DNA from: Pelagibacterium montanilacus
Lineage (GTDB): Bacteria > Pseudomonadota > Alphaproteobacteria > Rhizobiales > Devosiaceae
DNA: 64,000 bases
Reading direction: 5' to 3'
Assembly: GCF_003992665.1 (NCBI RefSeq)
Contig: NZ_RZMX01000051.1
Span: 139,794-203,793 of the forward strand
The notes beneath the pieces were generated by a model. The model had not been told where the DNA came from and ran no database searches. It worked only from the letters and a program-made list of their open reading frames with translations. Position numbers and translations under genes: made by a program. Below, in pieces: positions 20,587 through 30,860 of the stretch (position 1 is its first letter; each line of letters starts with the position of its first letter).

Positions 20587-22287
20587 TTACTGGACCAGCA
20601 CGGCCGAGCGGCATTCAAAGCCGAGCGCGCGCAGGTCCGCGGTCCCCACAGAAATCCCCAGAACATCGAGCACCGTGACGAGCACAGCATCGATGGCGGG
20701 GGCCACCGGCACGAGGAGCGTGCCAACGGAATTGGCCAGCCGTGTGCCCAGGATGCCGAGCAGGTCGAGCCCCAGGATCCGCACATCGAGGTCGAGTCTT
20801 TCAAAGAGCCCGCGCGTGAGCCCTTCGAGAGGCGTTCCGGTGGAGACCCGGTGAACGGTGCCGGCCTGCGCGTCGGCATGGGTGAGCGTCACGGGGTGGG
20901 GTTCGACCTCCTCGACCGGCAGGTCGGCCCGGGCGTCGACACGGGCGAGCCCGATGAGGTCGATGATCCGCGCCGGTTCGAGATCGAGCGGCGCGCGCGT
21001 GTCGAGAAAGGCCGACCGGGGCGCCTCCCCGATCGCGAGCCTCAGCACGCCGGGGGTGACGGAGACCCCCGCCCGGGCGGTCTGGGGCTGACCGGGCAGG
21101 CAGAAGACCGATTCGAGTTCGGCCCGTGCCGGTGCGATTTCCGCGTGGATGGGCAGACGGATGGTCATCGCGCCGATTCCTGCCCCACCATGGCCGAGGA
21201 CGGTCACGTCCAGCCGCATACGCACCTGGGCGGTGCGCACGATGGTGCCGGCGCGCCCGAAGGCGAACCAGGCCCCTTGCGGCCGCTCGCCCACCACGAG
21301 ATCGAGATCGATCCCGGCGAGCCCCGGCAGGGCGGCGCCGAGCGCGAGGCTGGCCTGGCGCTCGCCATCAGCGAGGATTGCGGCTGCCGAGATCACCTCG
21401 AGCGCCGAGACACTGGCGGCGCCGGCGGCGATGGGGGTGCCCAGAGCAGCCCGCCCCGCCCCGCCCAGCGCCACCAGATCGACCATCTCGAGCATGATCC
21501 GGTCATCGAGGTCCCCGGACAGTGTCGAGAGAACCTCGAGCGCCACGGGGTCGGCGCCGGCAGCAGCGGTCCGGATCGAGAGGACGAGATCGCGCAGCCG
21601 GACCTGGGAGCCGAGCACCTCGTCATAGGTGCCCGCGGAGAGCCCCGCCTCGCCCGCAAGCGCATCGAGAATGCCGGCGAACGCGATGTCGAGATCGGCG
21701 AGCGCGCTATAATGGACTGCGTCCAGCGACAGGGAGGCGCCCAGAAGCTGGCCCAAAAGCGCATTGGCGATGCCCCCCTCGAGCCTGACGAGGCCCGAGC
21801 CCAAGGTGAGCCCGGCTTGGGGATCGGCGCTGGCCAGCCCCGTGGCCCAGAGCCCGGGCGGGCGCGGCATGAACCCGCGTGCAAAATGCAGGCGCCCGGT
21901 GGAGCGCAGCCCGACGCGCACCGCATTGGCGGGGGCCGCGCCGGGCACGAAGCGCTCCCCCGCCGGCCGGCCGGGATCGGCGGCGTAGCGGCCGGTCTCC
22001 ACCCGCAAGGGCCCATCGGGACCGGTGAGCGCCGAAATCGATGCGCCCGGGGCGAGGTGGCCCGAGGCAACGAGGCTCTGATGGGCGCGCTCGGCAGCGC
22101 GGGCGGGATCGCCCGCCGCATCGATGGCGGCAAGATCGACCGCCGCCTGAAGCTGGCGCTTCTGAAGGTAGAGCGCCCCTTCATCCACCGCGAACGCCGC
22201 AGCAAAGAGCCCGATCGGCGCCATGAGCGCGAACATCACGGCGATGTTTCCCGACTGGGCACCAAGAAAATCGGCCAGTCTGCCCAT
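20587..22287 (-). CDS. TadG-like pilus assembly protein
   Basis: 566 residues. The N-terminus has the TadG-type segment GNIAVMFALMAPIGLFAAAFAVD, a single hydrophobic anchor, then KRQLQAAVDLAAIDAAGD, typical of Flp/Tad pilus pseudopilin-like proteins. The long C-terminal part is probably periplasmic; I recognise no vWA domain in it. The ATG overlaps the TadE stop (TGATG), so the pair is coupled. No other tad/cpa genes are in the window. The function in adhesion or pilus assembly is inferred from the family. Confidence 0.75.
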   Translation of the reverse strand: MGRLADFLGAQSGNIAVMFALMAPIGLFAAAFAVDEGALYLQKRQLQAAVDLAAIDAAGDPARAAERAHQSLVASGHLAPGASISALTGPDGPLRVETGRYAADPGRPAGERFVPGAAPANAVRVGLRSTGRLHFARGFMPRPPGLWATGLASADPQAGLTLGSGLVRLEGGIANALLGQLLGASLSLDAVHYSALADLDIAFAGILDALAGEAGLSAGTYDEVLGSQVRLRDLVLSIRTAAAGADPVALEVLSTLSGDLDDRIMLEMVDLVALGGAGRAALGTPIAAGAASVSALEVISAAAILADGERQASLALGAALPGLAGIDLDLVVGERPQGAWFAFGRAGTIVRTAQVRMRLDVTVLGHGGAGIGAMTIRLPIHAEIAPARAELESVFCLPGQPQTARAGVSVTPGVLRLAIGEAPRSAFLDTRAPLDLEPARIIDLIGLARVDARADLPVEEVEPHPVTLTHADAQAGTVHRVSTGTPLEGLTRGLFERLDLDVRILGLDLLGILGTRLANSVGTLLVPVAPAIDAVLVTVLDVLGISVGTADLRALGFECRSAVLVQ

Positions 22288-22724
22288 CAGAGCCCGCCAT
22301 TGCGGATCGTGGAGCGGTGGGCGATCGTCGATGAGGGCAGCGGGAGGGGCGGATAGATATTCCAGATCGGCAGCGCGCTCGCATCGTAGCGGACGGTCAC
22401 GTGATACTGCCCGGGATCGAAGGGGCTGGGCTCGGGGACAACTTCGAGCCGGTCGGGATCGAGCCAGAGATAGGACCGGGCGTTGGTGGCCACAAAGCCG
22501 TCGGCCAGCATGGCGCGCTCCTCGGCACCAAGGCCCGCCACCGCGGCGCGGGCGGCATCGGCGGCGAGCTGCTGGACCGAATGGGTGGCGCCGAAATAGA
22601 TGCCATAAGCCAGCGCTCCGAGCACCAGCATCAGATAGACCGGCATGAGAAGGGCGAATTCCACCGCAGAACTCGCGGCGCGATCGCGCGCGAAATGCAG
22701 AACCCGGGAGCCAAACCAGTCCAT
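22287..22724 (-). CDS. TadE-like minor pilin protein
   Basis: 145 residues. A short basic N-terminus precedes SSAVEFALLMPVYLMLVLGALAYGI, the TadE hydrophobic segment with its conserved glutamate, followed by an Ala-rich helix (QQLAADAARAAVAG). GGGGAGA lies 6 bases before the ATG at 22724, which favours this start over one 10 codons upstream. Coupled to the TadG-like gene. Confidence 0.8.
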   Translation of the reverse strand: MDWFGSRVLHFARDRAASSAVEFALLMPVYLMLVLGALAYGIYFGATHSVQQLAADAARAAVAGLGAEERAMLADGFVATNARSYLWLDPDRLEVVPEPSPFDPGQYHVTVRYDASALPIWNIYPPLPLPSSTIAHRSTIRNGGL

Positions 22725-22827
22725 CGCGCATCTCCCCCGAAAAGGGACCATCATGGGCCGCGAGGATGGACGAGAGACGGCTTATGGCGTGTGAAGCGGC
22801 AGACCCGGATCGCTGCGGATCGGAAGA

Positions 22828-23679
22828 CTACGCAGCACCGGCCGAGAGCATGGGTTCGAGATGATCTTCGAAAAGGGCCGGCTGGGGCACGGCCGCGGCA
22901 TCGAAACTGCGCTCGGCGGCGAGGGAAATGGCGAGAAACCGGTCCATTCCCGCGATCCCGTCGGGATCGGCCAGCCGATAGGCGCCGGCGGCGAGCCGCT
23001 CGCGAATCAGGGTCTTGGCGCCGATCATGCGCGCGGCCACCCCGGGGCCGTTGGAGACCGAGACGGGGAGCTTGACGTAATCATGGAGCGGGGAGCCCAG
23101 ATGCAGGCAGCGCGCGATGCCGGCAAACAGCCGCAGCAGGAAATCGAGATCGGTCATGCAAGGCAGAGCCGGATCGAACCGCGGATCGGCGCGCCGGCGG
23201 TCATAGACCAGCATGGAATCCATCGAGAGATTGGTGAATTTGTACTCCCCCGGCCCGAGCAGCCTGTCCGGCCCTGCACCGACCGTGCGCAGAGGCCTGC
23301 CCGTCGCATCGGTTATGGTGAGCGCGCAGGAGGCAAGGCCATGCTCGAGGGCCGCGGGCACCATCAAGGCGAGCTTTTGCGGCGCGAAGCGGTCGTCGGC
23401 ATCGAGGATGGCGCAGAGATCGTGGCGCGCGTGCTCGAGCCCGAGATTGCGCGCAGGCGGCGACCCGCTGCCCACCGCACCGGTGGAAACGTGGCGGATG
23501 CGGGGATCGGCGATGCCGGCGTCCTCGAGCACCGCTGCGTAATCGACCCCGTCATCGGAAACCACGACCAGCTCGAACGCGGTGTGGGTCTGGTCGAGCA
23601 GGCTTTTGACGGCGCGCGCGATGGTGGGCCGGGCCCTGTAGGCGGGCATGACCACGGATACGGGACTGGCCAGAGTCAT
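22828..23679 (-). CDS. Glycosyltransferase family 2
   Basis: 283 residues with a GT-A fold: SVVMPAYRARPTIARAVKSLLDQ at the N-terminus, a nucleotide-binding VVSDDG, and the metal-binding DADD near residue 96. The acceptor and donor sugars are unknown. Lies about 100 bases upstream of the TadE/TadG pair on the same strand; a role in modifying a surface structure is possible but unproven. Divergent from hsp20. Confidence 0.82.
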   Translation of the reverse strand: MTLASPVSVVMPAYRARPTIARAVKSLLDQTHTAFELVVVSDDGVDYAAVLEDAGIADPRIRHVSTGAVGSGSPPARNLGLEHARHDLCAILDADDRFAPQKLALMVPAALEHGLASCALTITDATGRPLRTVGAGPDRLLGPGEYKFTNLSMDSMLVYDRRRADPRFDPALPCMTDLDFLLRLFAGIARCLHLGSPLHDYVKLPVSVSNGPGVAARMIGAKTLIRERLAAGAYRLADPDGIAGMDRFLAISLAAERSFDAAAVPQPALFEDHLEPMLSAGAA

Positions 23680-23702
23680 CGCGGGGGCTCCTTGGGGCAG
23701 TG

Positions 23703-23732
23703 CTTGAACGCAAGTGCGCCCGCTCCCATATC
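23703..23732 (+). promoter_or_regulatory. Sigma-32 (RpoH)-type heat-shock promoter
   Basis: CTTGAA (23703-23708), a 17-base spacer, then CCATAT (23726-23731). This fits the alphaproteobacterial RpoH pattern (CTTGAA/C, 16-17 bases, CCTATNT). Transcription from it would give a leader of about 70 bases before hsp20. Confidence 0.7.
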
Positions 23733-23749
23733 CTTGTCAACGCCGGACG

Positions 23750-23807
23750 GGTGCCGATGATCGGGCCTGGGCGGCATGTCGCTTGATGCAAGGACAGACC
23801 GAAACCG
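23750..23807 (+). promoter_or_regulatory. ROSE-like RNA thermometer
   Basis: The leader can fold into two hairpins. The first (about 23750-23767) is GGT-G-CCGA / TCGG-GCC. The second (23777-23796) is TGTC-G-CTTG / CAAG-GACA with a 3-base loop and one bulged G (23781). It contains TCGCT (the UYGCU motif of ROSE elements) pairing with the Shine-Dalgarno AAGGA at 23790-23794, leaving the motif G unpaired, as ROSE structures do. The SD-to-ATG distance of 13 bases is longer than usual. Confidence 0.6.
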
Positions 23808-24230
23808 ATGACACGCGTATCGCTTTTCTCCGCGCCTTTCCTTTTGGGCTTCGATGCCTTCGAGGAGCGCTTCGACCGCCTCGCCAAATCCAGCGACGGC
23901 TATCCTCCGTACAATATAGAGCGGGTCAGTGCCCAGGATGGCGGCGAGACCTATCTGATCTCGATCGCGGTCGCCGGATTTGCCCGTAACGAGTTGGAAG
24001 TGATTGCGGAGGATAATCAGATCCTGGTTCGCGGTCAGCAGGCCGAAGACCAGACGCGCCAGTATCTGCACCGCGGGATTGCCGCGCGCCAGTTCCAGCG
24101 CACCTTCCTCGTCGCCGAGGGAATGCGCGTGGACAGCGCCGAACTCAAGGACGGTCTTCTCGTTGTATCCGTATACCGGCCGGTCGCCGACCCGGTGGCC
24201 CGCCGCATCGAAATCCGGTCAGTCGAGTAA
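23808..24230 (+). CDS. Hsp20-family small heat shock protein
   Basis: 140-residue IbpA-like chaperone that holds unfolding proteins for refolding. The alpha-crystallin domain spans about residues 35-125 (YLISIAVAGFARNELEV, with LVRGQ ending a strand). The C-terminal IEI tripeptide is the I-x-I motif used in oligomer assembly. It is preceded by a sigma-32-type promoter and a ROSE-like leader, and followed 12 bases later by a DUF1150 gene, a usual rhizobial pairing. Confidence 0.92.
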   Translation: MTRVSLFSAPFLLGFDAFEERFDRLAKSSDGYPPYNIERVSAQDGGETYLISIAVAGFARNELEVIAEDNQILVRGQQAEDQTRQYLHRGIAARQFQRTFLVAEGMRVDSAELKDGLLVVSVYRPVADPVARRIEIRSVE

Positions 24231-24242
24231 AGGAGGTATGCC

Positions 24243-24533
24243 ATGAACAAGCCCCTCACAGGGACGCTGGAACTGGAAGCCGGCGCGCCCGCGCTCAAGC
24301 TTCTGACCGCAGACCAGTTCGCAGCGCTCGGGGCCGGAGACATCGTCTTCTGGCGCCGGATGAAGGCTCGCGACCTCGTCGACCTCGTGCCCCAAGCCGC
24401 CATGGCCCCCGACGAGCAGGAACTGGAGTTCCTGGTTTCCGCCGATGGCGCTCCGGTGCTGATCGCCGACAGCCGCCAGGCGATCATCGACTGGATCGAC
24501 GGCCATGAAGTGCGGCTCGCCACGCTGCACTGA
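24243..24533 (+). CDS. DUF1150-family protein
   Basis: 96 residues, soluble, no catalytic motif seen. The FWRRMKARDL and DGAPVLIADSRQAIIDW segments fit DUF1150, a family found directly behind hsp20 in rhizobia. AAAGGAGG lies 5 bases before the ATG. Co-transcription with hsp20 suggests a heat-stress role; the molecular function is unknown. Confidence 0.8.
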   Translation: MNKPLTGTLELEAGAPALKLLTADQFAALGAGDIVFWRRMKARDLVDLVPQAAMAPDEQELEFLVSADGAPVLIADSRQAIIDWIDGHEVRLATLH

Positions 24534-24687
24534 CCGGCCAGGCGTCAGGAGACGGGCGGGAGCGATGCCCCGCCCAATCGTCCTCTTGCATTCGGCGCGC
24601 GATGGATTATCTTGGAGGTGAATTTGGAATGGTTCTAAAGAGCTGTTCCGTGCGCGCGCCGCACGCCAATGACAGGAAACGATCGCC

Positions 24688-25254
24688 ATGTTCATCCAGA
24701 CCGAAGTCACGCCCAATCCGGCAACGCTGAAATTCCTGCCCGGGCGCGAAGTTCTGGCGGGAGAGCCCCGCGACTTCCGCGACGCCGACAGTGCCCGGGT
24801 TTCCCCCCTCGCTTCGGCGGTCTTCTCGCTCGATGGCGTGACGGGCGTGTTTCTCGGGTCCGATTTCGTATCGGTGACCAAGGCCGAAGCGGTGGAATGG
24901 GCTCATATCAAGCCTGCGATCCTGGGCGCGGTCATGGAGCATTTCATGAGCGGCAAGCCGATCCTTGCCGAGGGCGCGGCACCGGTCGATGACGCCGGCT
25001 CTGAAGAGTTCTTTGAATCGGACGACACCGAGACCGTCGAGGTCATCAAGGAGCTGCTCGCCACGCGCGTGCGCCCGGCGGTGGCCATGGATGGCGGGGA
25101 CATCATCTTCCGCGGCTATCGCGAAGGCACGGTGTTCCTGCACATGCAGGGCGCCTGCTCGGGCTGTCCCTCCTCGACCGCCACGCTCAAGAGCGGCATC
25201 GAGAACCTCCTGCGGCACTTCGTTCCCGGGGTCGAGCAGGTCCAGCAGATCTAG
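24688..25254 (+). CDS. nfu: NifU-like iron-sulfur scaffold (Nfu)
   Basis: 188 residues. An N-terminal Nfu_N domain (FIQTEVTPNPATLKFLPG) is joined to a C-terminal NifU domain with the cluster-binding CSGC in GACSGCPSSTATLKSGI. It carries and transfers Fe-S clusters to target enzymes. Stand-alone on the + strand with about 150 bases before it; a palindromic repeat begins inside its stop codon. Confidence 0.92.
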   Translation: MFIQTEVTPNPATLKFLPGREVLAGEPRDFRDADSARVSPLASAVFSLDGVTGVFLGSDFVSVTKAEAVEWAHIKPAILGAVMEHFMSGKPILAEGAAPVDDAGSEEFFESDDTETVEVIKELLATRVRPAVAMDGGDIIFRGYREGTVFLHMQGACSGCPSSTATLKSGIENLLRHFVPGVEQVQQI

Positions 25255-25355
25255 AGCATATCCTGTTCTGATCGAAACAGAACAGGAGCTCTAAGTCTCT
25301 GATTTGTCGCGCTTCCGAAGCGGAAAAGTGTTTCCACTTTTTCTGGAAACGCTCT
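25253..25355. repeat. Palindromic intergenic repeat, copy 3
   Basis: Same family and length as the copy at 7410, with palindrome CCTGTTCTGAT/AACAGAACAGG, then the GTCGCGCTTCCGAAGCGGAAAA block and an AACGCTCT end. It begins in the last bases of nfu and lies between nfu and tsaB. The block substitutions (CTTCC with AGCGGAA) keep the inner stem paired. Confidence 0.85.
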
Positions 25356-25441
25356 AGCGAGCTGCCCCAGCGGATTCCGACAGGCCGGGGCGCGCGATCG
25401 CGTGTTGCCCGCCCCGGCGTTTGGTCTTATGCGATTAGGCC

Positions 25442-26038
25442 ATGAGTGCCGCCCCCACACTTGCCATAGACACGTCCGGTCCCCGTCTGGCGCTTGCGCT
25501 CGCAAGCGGCGGGCAGGTGCTTGCCATCCACGTCGAGGACCTTGCCCGGGGCCATGCCGAGCGGCTGTTCGACGCGCTGGCCGTTCTTCTCGATGAGGCC
25601 GGATGCGTCGTAGGCGACATTGGGCGGGTGGCGGCGCTCTCGGGGCCCGGCTCGTTCACCGGGTTGAGGGTGGGACTTGCCGCGGCGCGCGGTCTTGCGC
25701 TTCCCCGGCGGCTCACGGTGATCGGCGTGCCAACCCTTCTTGCGCTTTCGCTGAGCCGGCAGGGTCCGCACGCAATCGTTCTCGATGCACGGCGCGGGGA
25801 GGCCTATATCCAGCATTTTTCCGACACGGCGTGTCCCCTCTCGGAGCCCGCGCTGACCGGGCTCGATGCGGCGCTTGCCCAAGCGGGAGCGGACGGGCCC
25901 GATTCGCCGCTTTGCGACATCGGCGCGGTGGCCGTCTTTGCCGGCGCCTGCGCGCCCAAGGATTTCCCGCCGGTGCCCCTTTATATCCGCCCCGCCGATG
26001 CCAAGCCCCAGACGCGGGGCAAGGTGGCCCGGCAATGA
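25442..26038 (+). CDS. tsaB: tRNA threonylcarbamoyladenosine biosynthesis protein TsaB
   Basis: 198-residue ASKHA-fold partner of TsaD in making t6A37 of ANN-decoding tRNAs. The N-terminus is LAIDTSGPRLALAL, and LSGPGSFTGLRVGLAAARGLAL is the diagnostic TsaB motif. Its stop overlaps the rimI ATG. Confidence 0.93.
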   Translation: MSAAPTLAIDTSGPRLALALASGGQVLAIHVEDLARGHAERLFDALAVLLDEAGCVVGDIGRVAALSGPGSFTGLRVGLAAARGLALPRRLTVIGVPTLLALSLSRQGPHAIVLDARRGEAYIQHFSDTACPLSEPALTGLDAALAQAGADGPDSPLCDIGAVAVFAGACAPKDFPPVPLYIRPADAKPQTRGKVARQ

Positions 26039-26514
26039 AGGCCTGGCTCGCCCCGGCGGGGCTTCATGTGAGCTATGGTGTGCCGGGGGACGCCGAGGCA
26101 CTCGCGGCGCTGCACGCCGAAGGGTTCTATCGCGGCTGGTCGACCAGCGAATTTCAGTCCTATCTCGAGACCCCGCGCGAGACGCCGGTCTATGCGGCCA
26201 TGAACGGCAAGCGCGTCATTTCGGGCTTCGTTCTGCTGCGGATCGTGGGCGATGAGGCAGAGATCCTGACGGTTGTGGTCGCGCGCCGCATGCGCGGGCG
26301 CGGGATCGGGCACGCGCTGCTGAGAGCGTGTATAGACGATCTGATGCGCAGCCCGGTGCGCAGCCTGTTTCTGGAGGTCGACCAGGCCAATGGGCCGGCC
26401 CTTGCGCTTTACCGGTCGATGGGGTTTGCCGGCGTTGGCAAACGGGAGGGATATTATCCCCGGCCCGACGGGAGCGCGGCGACCGCCCTTGTCATGCGCT
26501 CGCGCATCGGCTAA
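26035..26514 (+). CDS. rimI: Ribosomal protein S18-alanine N-acetyltransferase
   Basis: 159-residue GNAT enzyme with VVVARRMRGRGIGHALL (acetyl-CoA loop) and YRSMGFAGVGKREGYY near the C-terminus, both RimI-like. In the tsaB-rimI pairing it acetylates the N-terminus of S18 or other proteins. The start is the ATG overlapping the tsaB stop; the frame is open far upstream inside tsaB. Confidence 0.9.
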   Translation: MKAWLAPAGLHVSYGVPGDAEALAALHAEGFYRGWSTSEFQSYLETPRETPVYAAMNGKRVISGFVLLRIVGDEAEILTVVVARRMRGRGIGHALLRACIDDLMRSPVRSLFLEVDQANGPALALYRSMGFAGVGKREGYYPRPDGSAATALVMRSRIG

Positions 26515-26559
26515 CCGGACCGGATCGGTTTCCTTTCAAGGCGGGGGAAGCGCTTCCTC

Positions 26560-27009
26560 ATGAGCATCCAGTCCGGTGGCGAGGCCACCCTCGAAGAGCA
26601 ATGCGTGGCGCGCAACATGCGCATGACCGAGCAGCGCCGGGTAATCGCCCGGGTGCTCGAGGCGGCGACGGACCATCCCGACGTCGAGGAGCTCTACGCC
26701 AGGGCCTCGGCTGTCGACCCCCGGATCTCGCTTTCCACGGTCTATCGGACCGTGAACCTGTTTGAAGAAGCCGGGCTCGTCACCAAGCACGATTTCAAGG
26801 ACGGGCGGGCGCGCTTCGAGCAGATTCCCGACGAGCATCACGATCACCTGATCGACGTGCGCTCGGGCCGGGTGATCGAGTTCCGCAACGAAGAGATCGA
26901 AGCGATCCAGGAAGTGATCGCCAAAAAGCTCGGCTACAAGCTGGTCGACCACCGGCTCGAGCTTTACGCGGTGCCCCTCGATCCCGTCCCGGGGCCGGAC
27001 AAGGCGTGA
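26560..27009 (+). CDS. Fur-family metalloregulator (Fur/Mur)
   Basis: 149 residues: an N-terminal winged helix ([31 protein letters not shown]) and a C-terminal dimerisation domain with the metal-binding HHDHLID and DHRLELY. The CxxC that binds structural zinc in E. coli Fur is replaced by IDVRSGRV, as in alphaproteobacterial Fur/Mur. In rhizobia this orthologue responds to manganese (Mur); which metal applies here cannot be read from sequence. It overlaps plsC by 4 bases (GTGA). Confidence 0.9.
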   Translation: MSIQSGGEATLEEQCVARNMRMTEQRRVIARVLEAATDHPDVEELYARASAVDPRISLSTVYRTVNLFEEAGLVTKHDFKDGRARFEQIPDEHHDHLIDVRSGRVIEFRNEEIEAIQEVIAKKLGYKLVDHRLELYAVPLDPVPGPDKA

Positions 27010-27824
27010 TCGGACGGCTCGTTTTCATCGGGCTGGTCATCGTGCCGTTCACGCTTTTGGGACTCGTCCCGCAAATGGTGCTTGTCGCCGCCAAAAGCCG
27101 CCGCCGCCGGGTGCTGCCGCGCCTGTTTTTCCGGCTGCTGGCGATCGCGCTGGGCCTGAAGGTCTCGCTTTGCGGCCAGCCCCCGGCCGAGGGCGGGACG
27201 CTCTATCTGGCCAACCACATCTCCTGGCTCGACATCATCGCCATCGGGGCGCATCTGCCGGTCAGCTTCGTGGCCAAATCCGAAGTGGGGCGCGCGCCGC
27301 TGGTGGGCTTTTTCGCCGGGCTGGGCTCCACGCTCTATATCGAGCGGGCCAAGCGCACCGACACCGGCCGGGCCGCACGCGATATCGGGGCGCGAATCGC
27401 GGACGGAGACCAGGTTCTGCTGTTTGCCGAAGGCACGTCGGACGCGGGAACGCACGTGCTGCCATTTCGCAGCGCGCTTGTGGGGGCGGCCACAGGCTGG
27501 AAGGGCGCGGCGGGCCAGTGCGAGGCCTCCATACAGCCGGTCACGATCGCCTATCGGTCGGTCTGGGGCCTGCCGATCTCGCGCGCCGAACGCATGCGGG
27601 TCGCCTGGATCGGGGCCATGGGGGTGGGAGAAAGCCTCGTATCCAATCTGCGCGCCGGCCCAAGGGAGGTCGCGATCGGGCTGGGGGCGCCCTTTCCGGC
27701 GTGCGTGGACAGAAAGGCGCTGGCCCGTCGCGCCGAGGGCGACGTGCGGGCGATGCTGGTCGCGCTCAATCGGGACACCCGGATGGGCACGGACCCTTTG
27801 CCAAGCGGGGGTGCTTGGGTGTAA
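27006..27824 (+). CDS. plsC: 1-acyl-sn-glycerol-3-phosphate acyltransferase
   Basis: 272-residue PlsC-type enzyme making phosphatidic acid at the inner membrane. The catalytic HX4D is NHISWLDI (His71), and the substrate motif FAEGTSD follows. It has a hydrophobic N-terminal anchor (about 4-26). The start is GTG inside the fur/mur stop, consistent with coupling. Conserved tsaB-rimI-fur-plsC-miaB order. Confidence 0.9.
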   Translation: MIGRLVFIGLVIVPFTLLGLVPQMVLVAAKSRRRRVLPRLFFRLLAIALGLKVSLCGQPPAEGGTLYLANHISWLDIIAIGAHLPVSFVAKSEVGRAPLVGFFAGLGSTLYIERAKRTDTGRAARDIGARIADGDQVLLFAEGTSDAGTHVLPFRSALVGAATGWKGAAGQCEASIQPVTIAYRSVWGLPISRAERMRVAWIGAMGVGESLVSNLRAGPREVAIGLGAPFPACVDRKALARRAEGDVRAMLVALNRDTRMGTDPLPSGGAWV

Positions 27825-27832
27825 ATGGCCCC

Positions 27833-29206
27833 ATGAGCGCAACGCACGAAAAAAAGCGGGTCTTCATCAAGACCTATGGCTGCCAGATGAACGTCTATGA
27901 CAGCGATCGGATGACCGACGCGCTGGCGCCCCATGGCTATGAGCCCACCACGGAGATCGAGAGCGCGGACCTCGTGCTCCTCAACACCTGCCATATTCGG
28001 GAAAAGGCCGCCGAGAAGGTCTATTCCGAGCTTGGCCGCCTGCGCGACATGCGCGCGGAAATGGGCAGGGACCGGTCCGACATGCTGATCGGTGTGGCCG
28101 GGTGCGTCGCCCAGGCGGAAGGCGAGGAGATCATGGCGCGGGCGCCGGCGGTAGATCTCGTCTTCGGACCGCAATCGTACCACCGGCTGCCCGAGTTGGT
28201 CTCGCGCGCCCGCACCGCGCGGGTGATCGACACCGAATTTCCCGAGGAAGACAAGTTCGCCCATCTGCCCGCGGCGCGCCGAGAAGTGACCATCGGCCGG
28301 GGGCTGACGGCCTTTCTCACCGTGCAGGAAGGCTGCGACAAATTCTGCTCGTTCTGCGTGGTGCCCTATACGCGGGGCACGGAAGTCTCACGTCCGGTCG
28401 ATCAGGTGCTCGCCGAAGCGACGAGGCTGGCCGAGGCGGGGGTGCGCGAGGTCACGCTGCTGGGCCAGAACGTCAATGCCTATCACGGGCTCGACGCGAC
28501 GGGGCGGTCCACCAGTCTGGGGCAATTGTGCCACAGGCTGGCCGAAATTCCCGGGATTGAACGGCTCCGCTACACCACCAGCCATCCGCTGGACATGGAT
28601 GACGACCTGATCTCCGCCCACCGGGATCTCGATGCGCTCATGCCCTATCTGCACCTGCCGGTGCAGTCGGGGTCCGACACCATCCTCAAGGCGATGAACC
28701 GGAAACACACCGCAGCGCAATATCTCGAGATCATCGGACGCATCCGGGCCGCCCGGCCCGACATGGCGCTTTCGGGCGATTTCATCGTGGGCTTTCCCGG
28801 GGAAACCGACGCCGATTTCGAGGCCACGCTCGAGATGGTGCGCCAGGTCCGCTACGCCTCGGCGTTTTCGTTCAAATATTCGATCCGCCCGGGGACCCCG
28901 GGCGCGCTGATGGACGGGCAGGTGCCCGAGGCGGTCAAGGCCGAACGGCTCGCCGCGCTCCAGACGCTGATCGCGTCCCAGCAGGCCAGCTTCAATGCCG
29001 GCTGCGTGGGACTGACCCTGCCGGTGCTGCTCGAGAAACCCGGGCGCAATCCCGGCCAGATCGCGGGCCGTTCGCCCTATCTGCAACCGGTTCATATCGA
29101 CGCGCCGGCCGATCTGATCGGCCAGATCCTGCCCGTCGAGATCACCGGTCAGGCGAAAAACTCGCTTTCTGGCGCAATTGTCACAGGCAAGGCGCAGGCG
29201 GTCTGA
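27833..29206 (+). CDS. miaB: tRNA-2-methylthio-N6-dimethylallyladenosine synthase
   Basis: 457-residue radical-SAM methylthiotransferase acting on i6A37 tRNA. The three N-terminal cluster cysteines are in [17 protein letters not shown] and VAGCVAQ; the radical-SAM motif CDKFCSFC follows, and a C-terminal TRAM domain ends the protein. The ATG at 27833 lies 9 bases after the plsC stop; upstream open frame is inside plsC. Confidence 0.95.
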   Translation: MSATHEKKRVFIKTYGCQMNVYDSDRMTDALAPHGYEPTTEIESADLVLLNTCHIREKAAEKVYSELGRLRDMRAEMGRDRSDMLIGVAGCVAQAEGEEIMARAPAVDLVFGPQSYHRLPELVSRARTARVIDTEFPEEDKFAHLPAARREVTIGRGLTAFLTVQEGCDKFCSFCVVPYTRGTEVSRPVDQVLAEATRLAEAGVREVTLLGQNVNAYHGLDATGRSTSLGQLCHRLAEIPGIERLRYTTSHPLDMDDDLISAHRDLDALMPYLHLPVQSGSDTILKAMNRKHTAAQYLEIIGRIRAARPDMALSGDFIVGFPGETDADFEATLEMVRQVRYASAFSFKYSIRPGTPGALMDGQVPEAVKAERLAALQTLIASQQASFNAGCVGLTLPVLLEKPGRNPGQIAGRSPYLQPVHIDAPADLIGQILPVEITGQAKNSLSGAIVTGKAQAV

Positions 29207-29250
29207 TAGAAATCGGTGATCAGGAACGCAATGCTCCGGAGTCGGACCGC

Positions 29251-30285
<1,035 letters not shown>

Positions 30286-30290
30286 GCGGA

Positions 30291-30776
30291 ATGGACGGCC
30301 CCGAGATCGACGTCATCATCGGCGCACAAGAGCAATGGAGCGAAGCGGACGCGGCGTTCGCCGAGGCAATCCTCGTGCGCGCCTTTTCGCTCTCGGGCCT
30401 GTCGCTCGACGGCCCGGCCGAGCTGAGCGTGCTTTTGACAAACGATGCGGCCCAGCGGCAGCTCAACCGGGAGTGGCGGGGGTTGGATAAATCCACCAAC
30501 GTCCTCTCCTTCCCCCAGATCGATCCCGACGGGCCGGCGATGGGGCTTTTAGGCGATATTTCGCTGGCCCGCGAGACGCTGGAAGAAGAAGCCGGCGAAA
30601 GCGCGGGCCCCCGGCTCGAGGCGCATTTCGCCCATCTGCTGGTCCATGGCCTGTTGCACATTTTCGGCTATGATCACCAAACCGAAGACGAGGCACTTGC
30701 CATGGAAGGCAAGGAGACCGATATTATGGGCTCGCTGGGCTATGACGACCCCTATGCGGGAACCGATCCCGCCTGA
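30291..30776 (+). CDS. ybeY: Endoribonuclease YbeY
   Basis: 161-residue zinc-dependent RNase for 16S rRNA 3' maturation and ribosome quality control. The metal site HGLLHIFGYDH is near residue 120, and NREWRGLDKSTNVLSFP is the second family motif. It lies between PhoH and CorC, the standard order. Confidence 0.95.
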   Translation: MDGPEIDVIIGAQEQWSEADAAFAEAILVRAFSLSGLSLDGPAELSVLLTNDAAQRQLNREWRGLDKSTNVLSFPQIDPDGPAMGLLGDISLARETLEEEAGESAGPRLEAHFAHLLVHGLLHIFGYDHQTEDEALAMEGKETDIMGSLGYDDPYAGTDPA

Positions 30777-30860
30777 GGGCCGACGGCTCGAATCGCAACA
30801 TGCCAAGGAGTGCAGCCGGCCGGTCAGACCGACGACAAAAGAGACCAGCCGCACCCCAAA

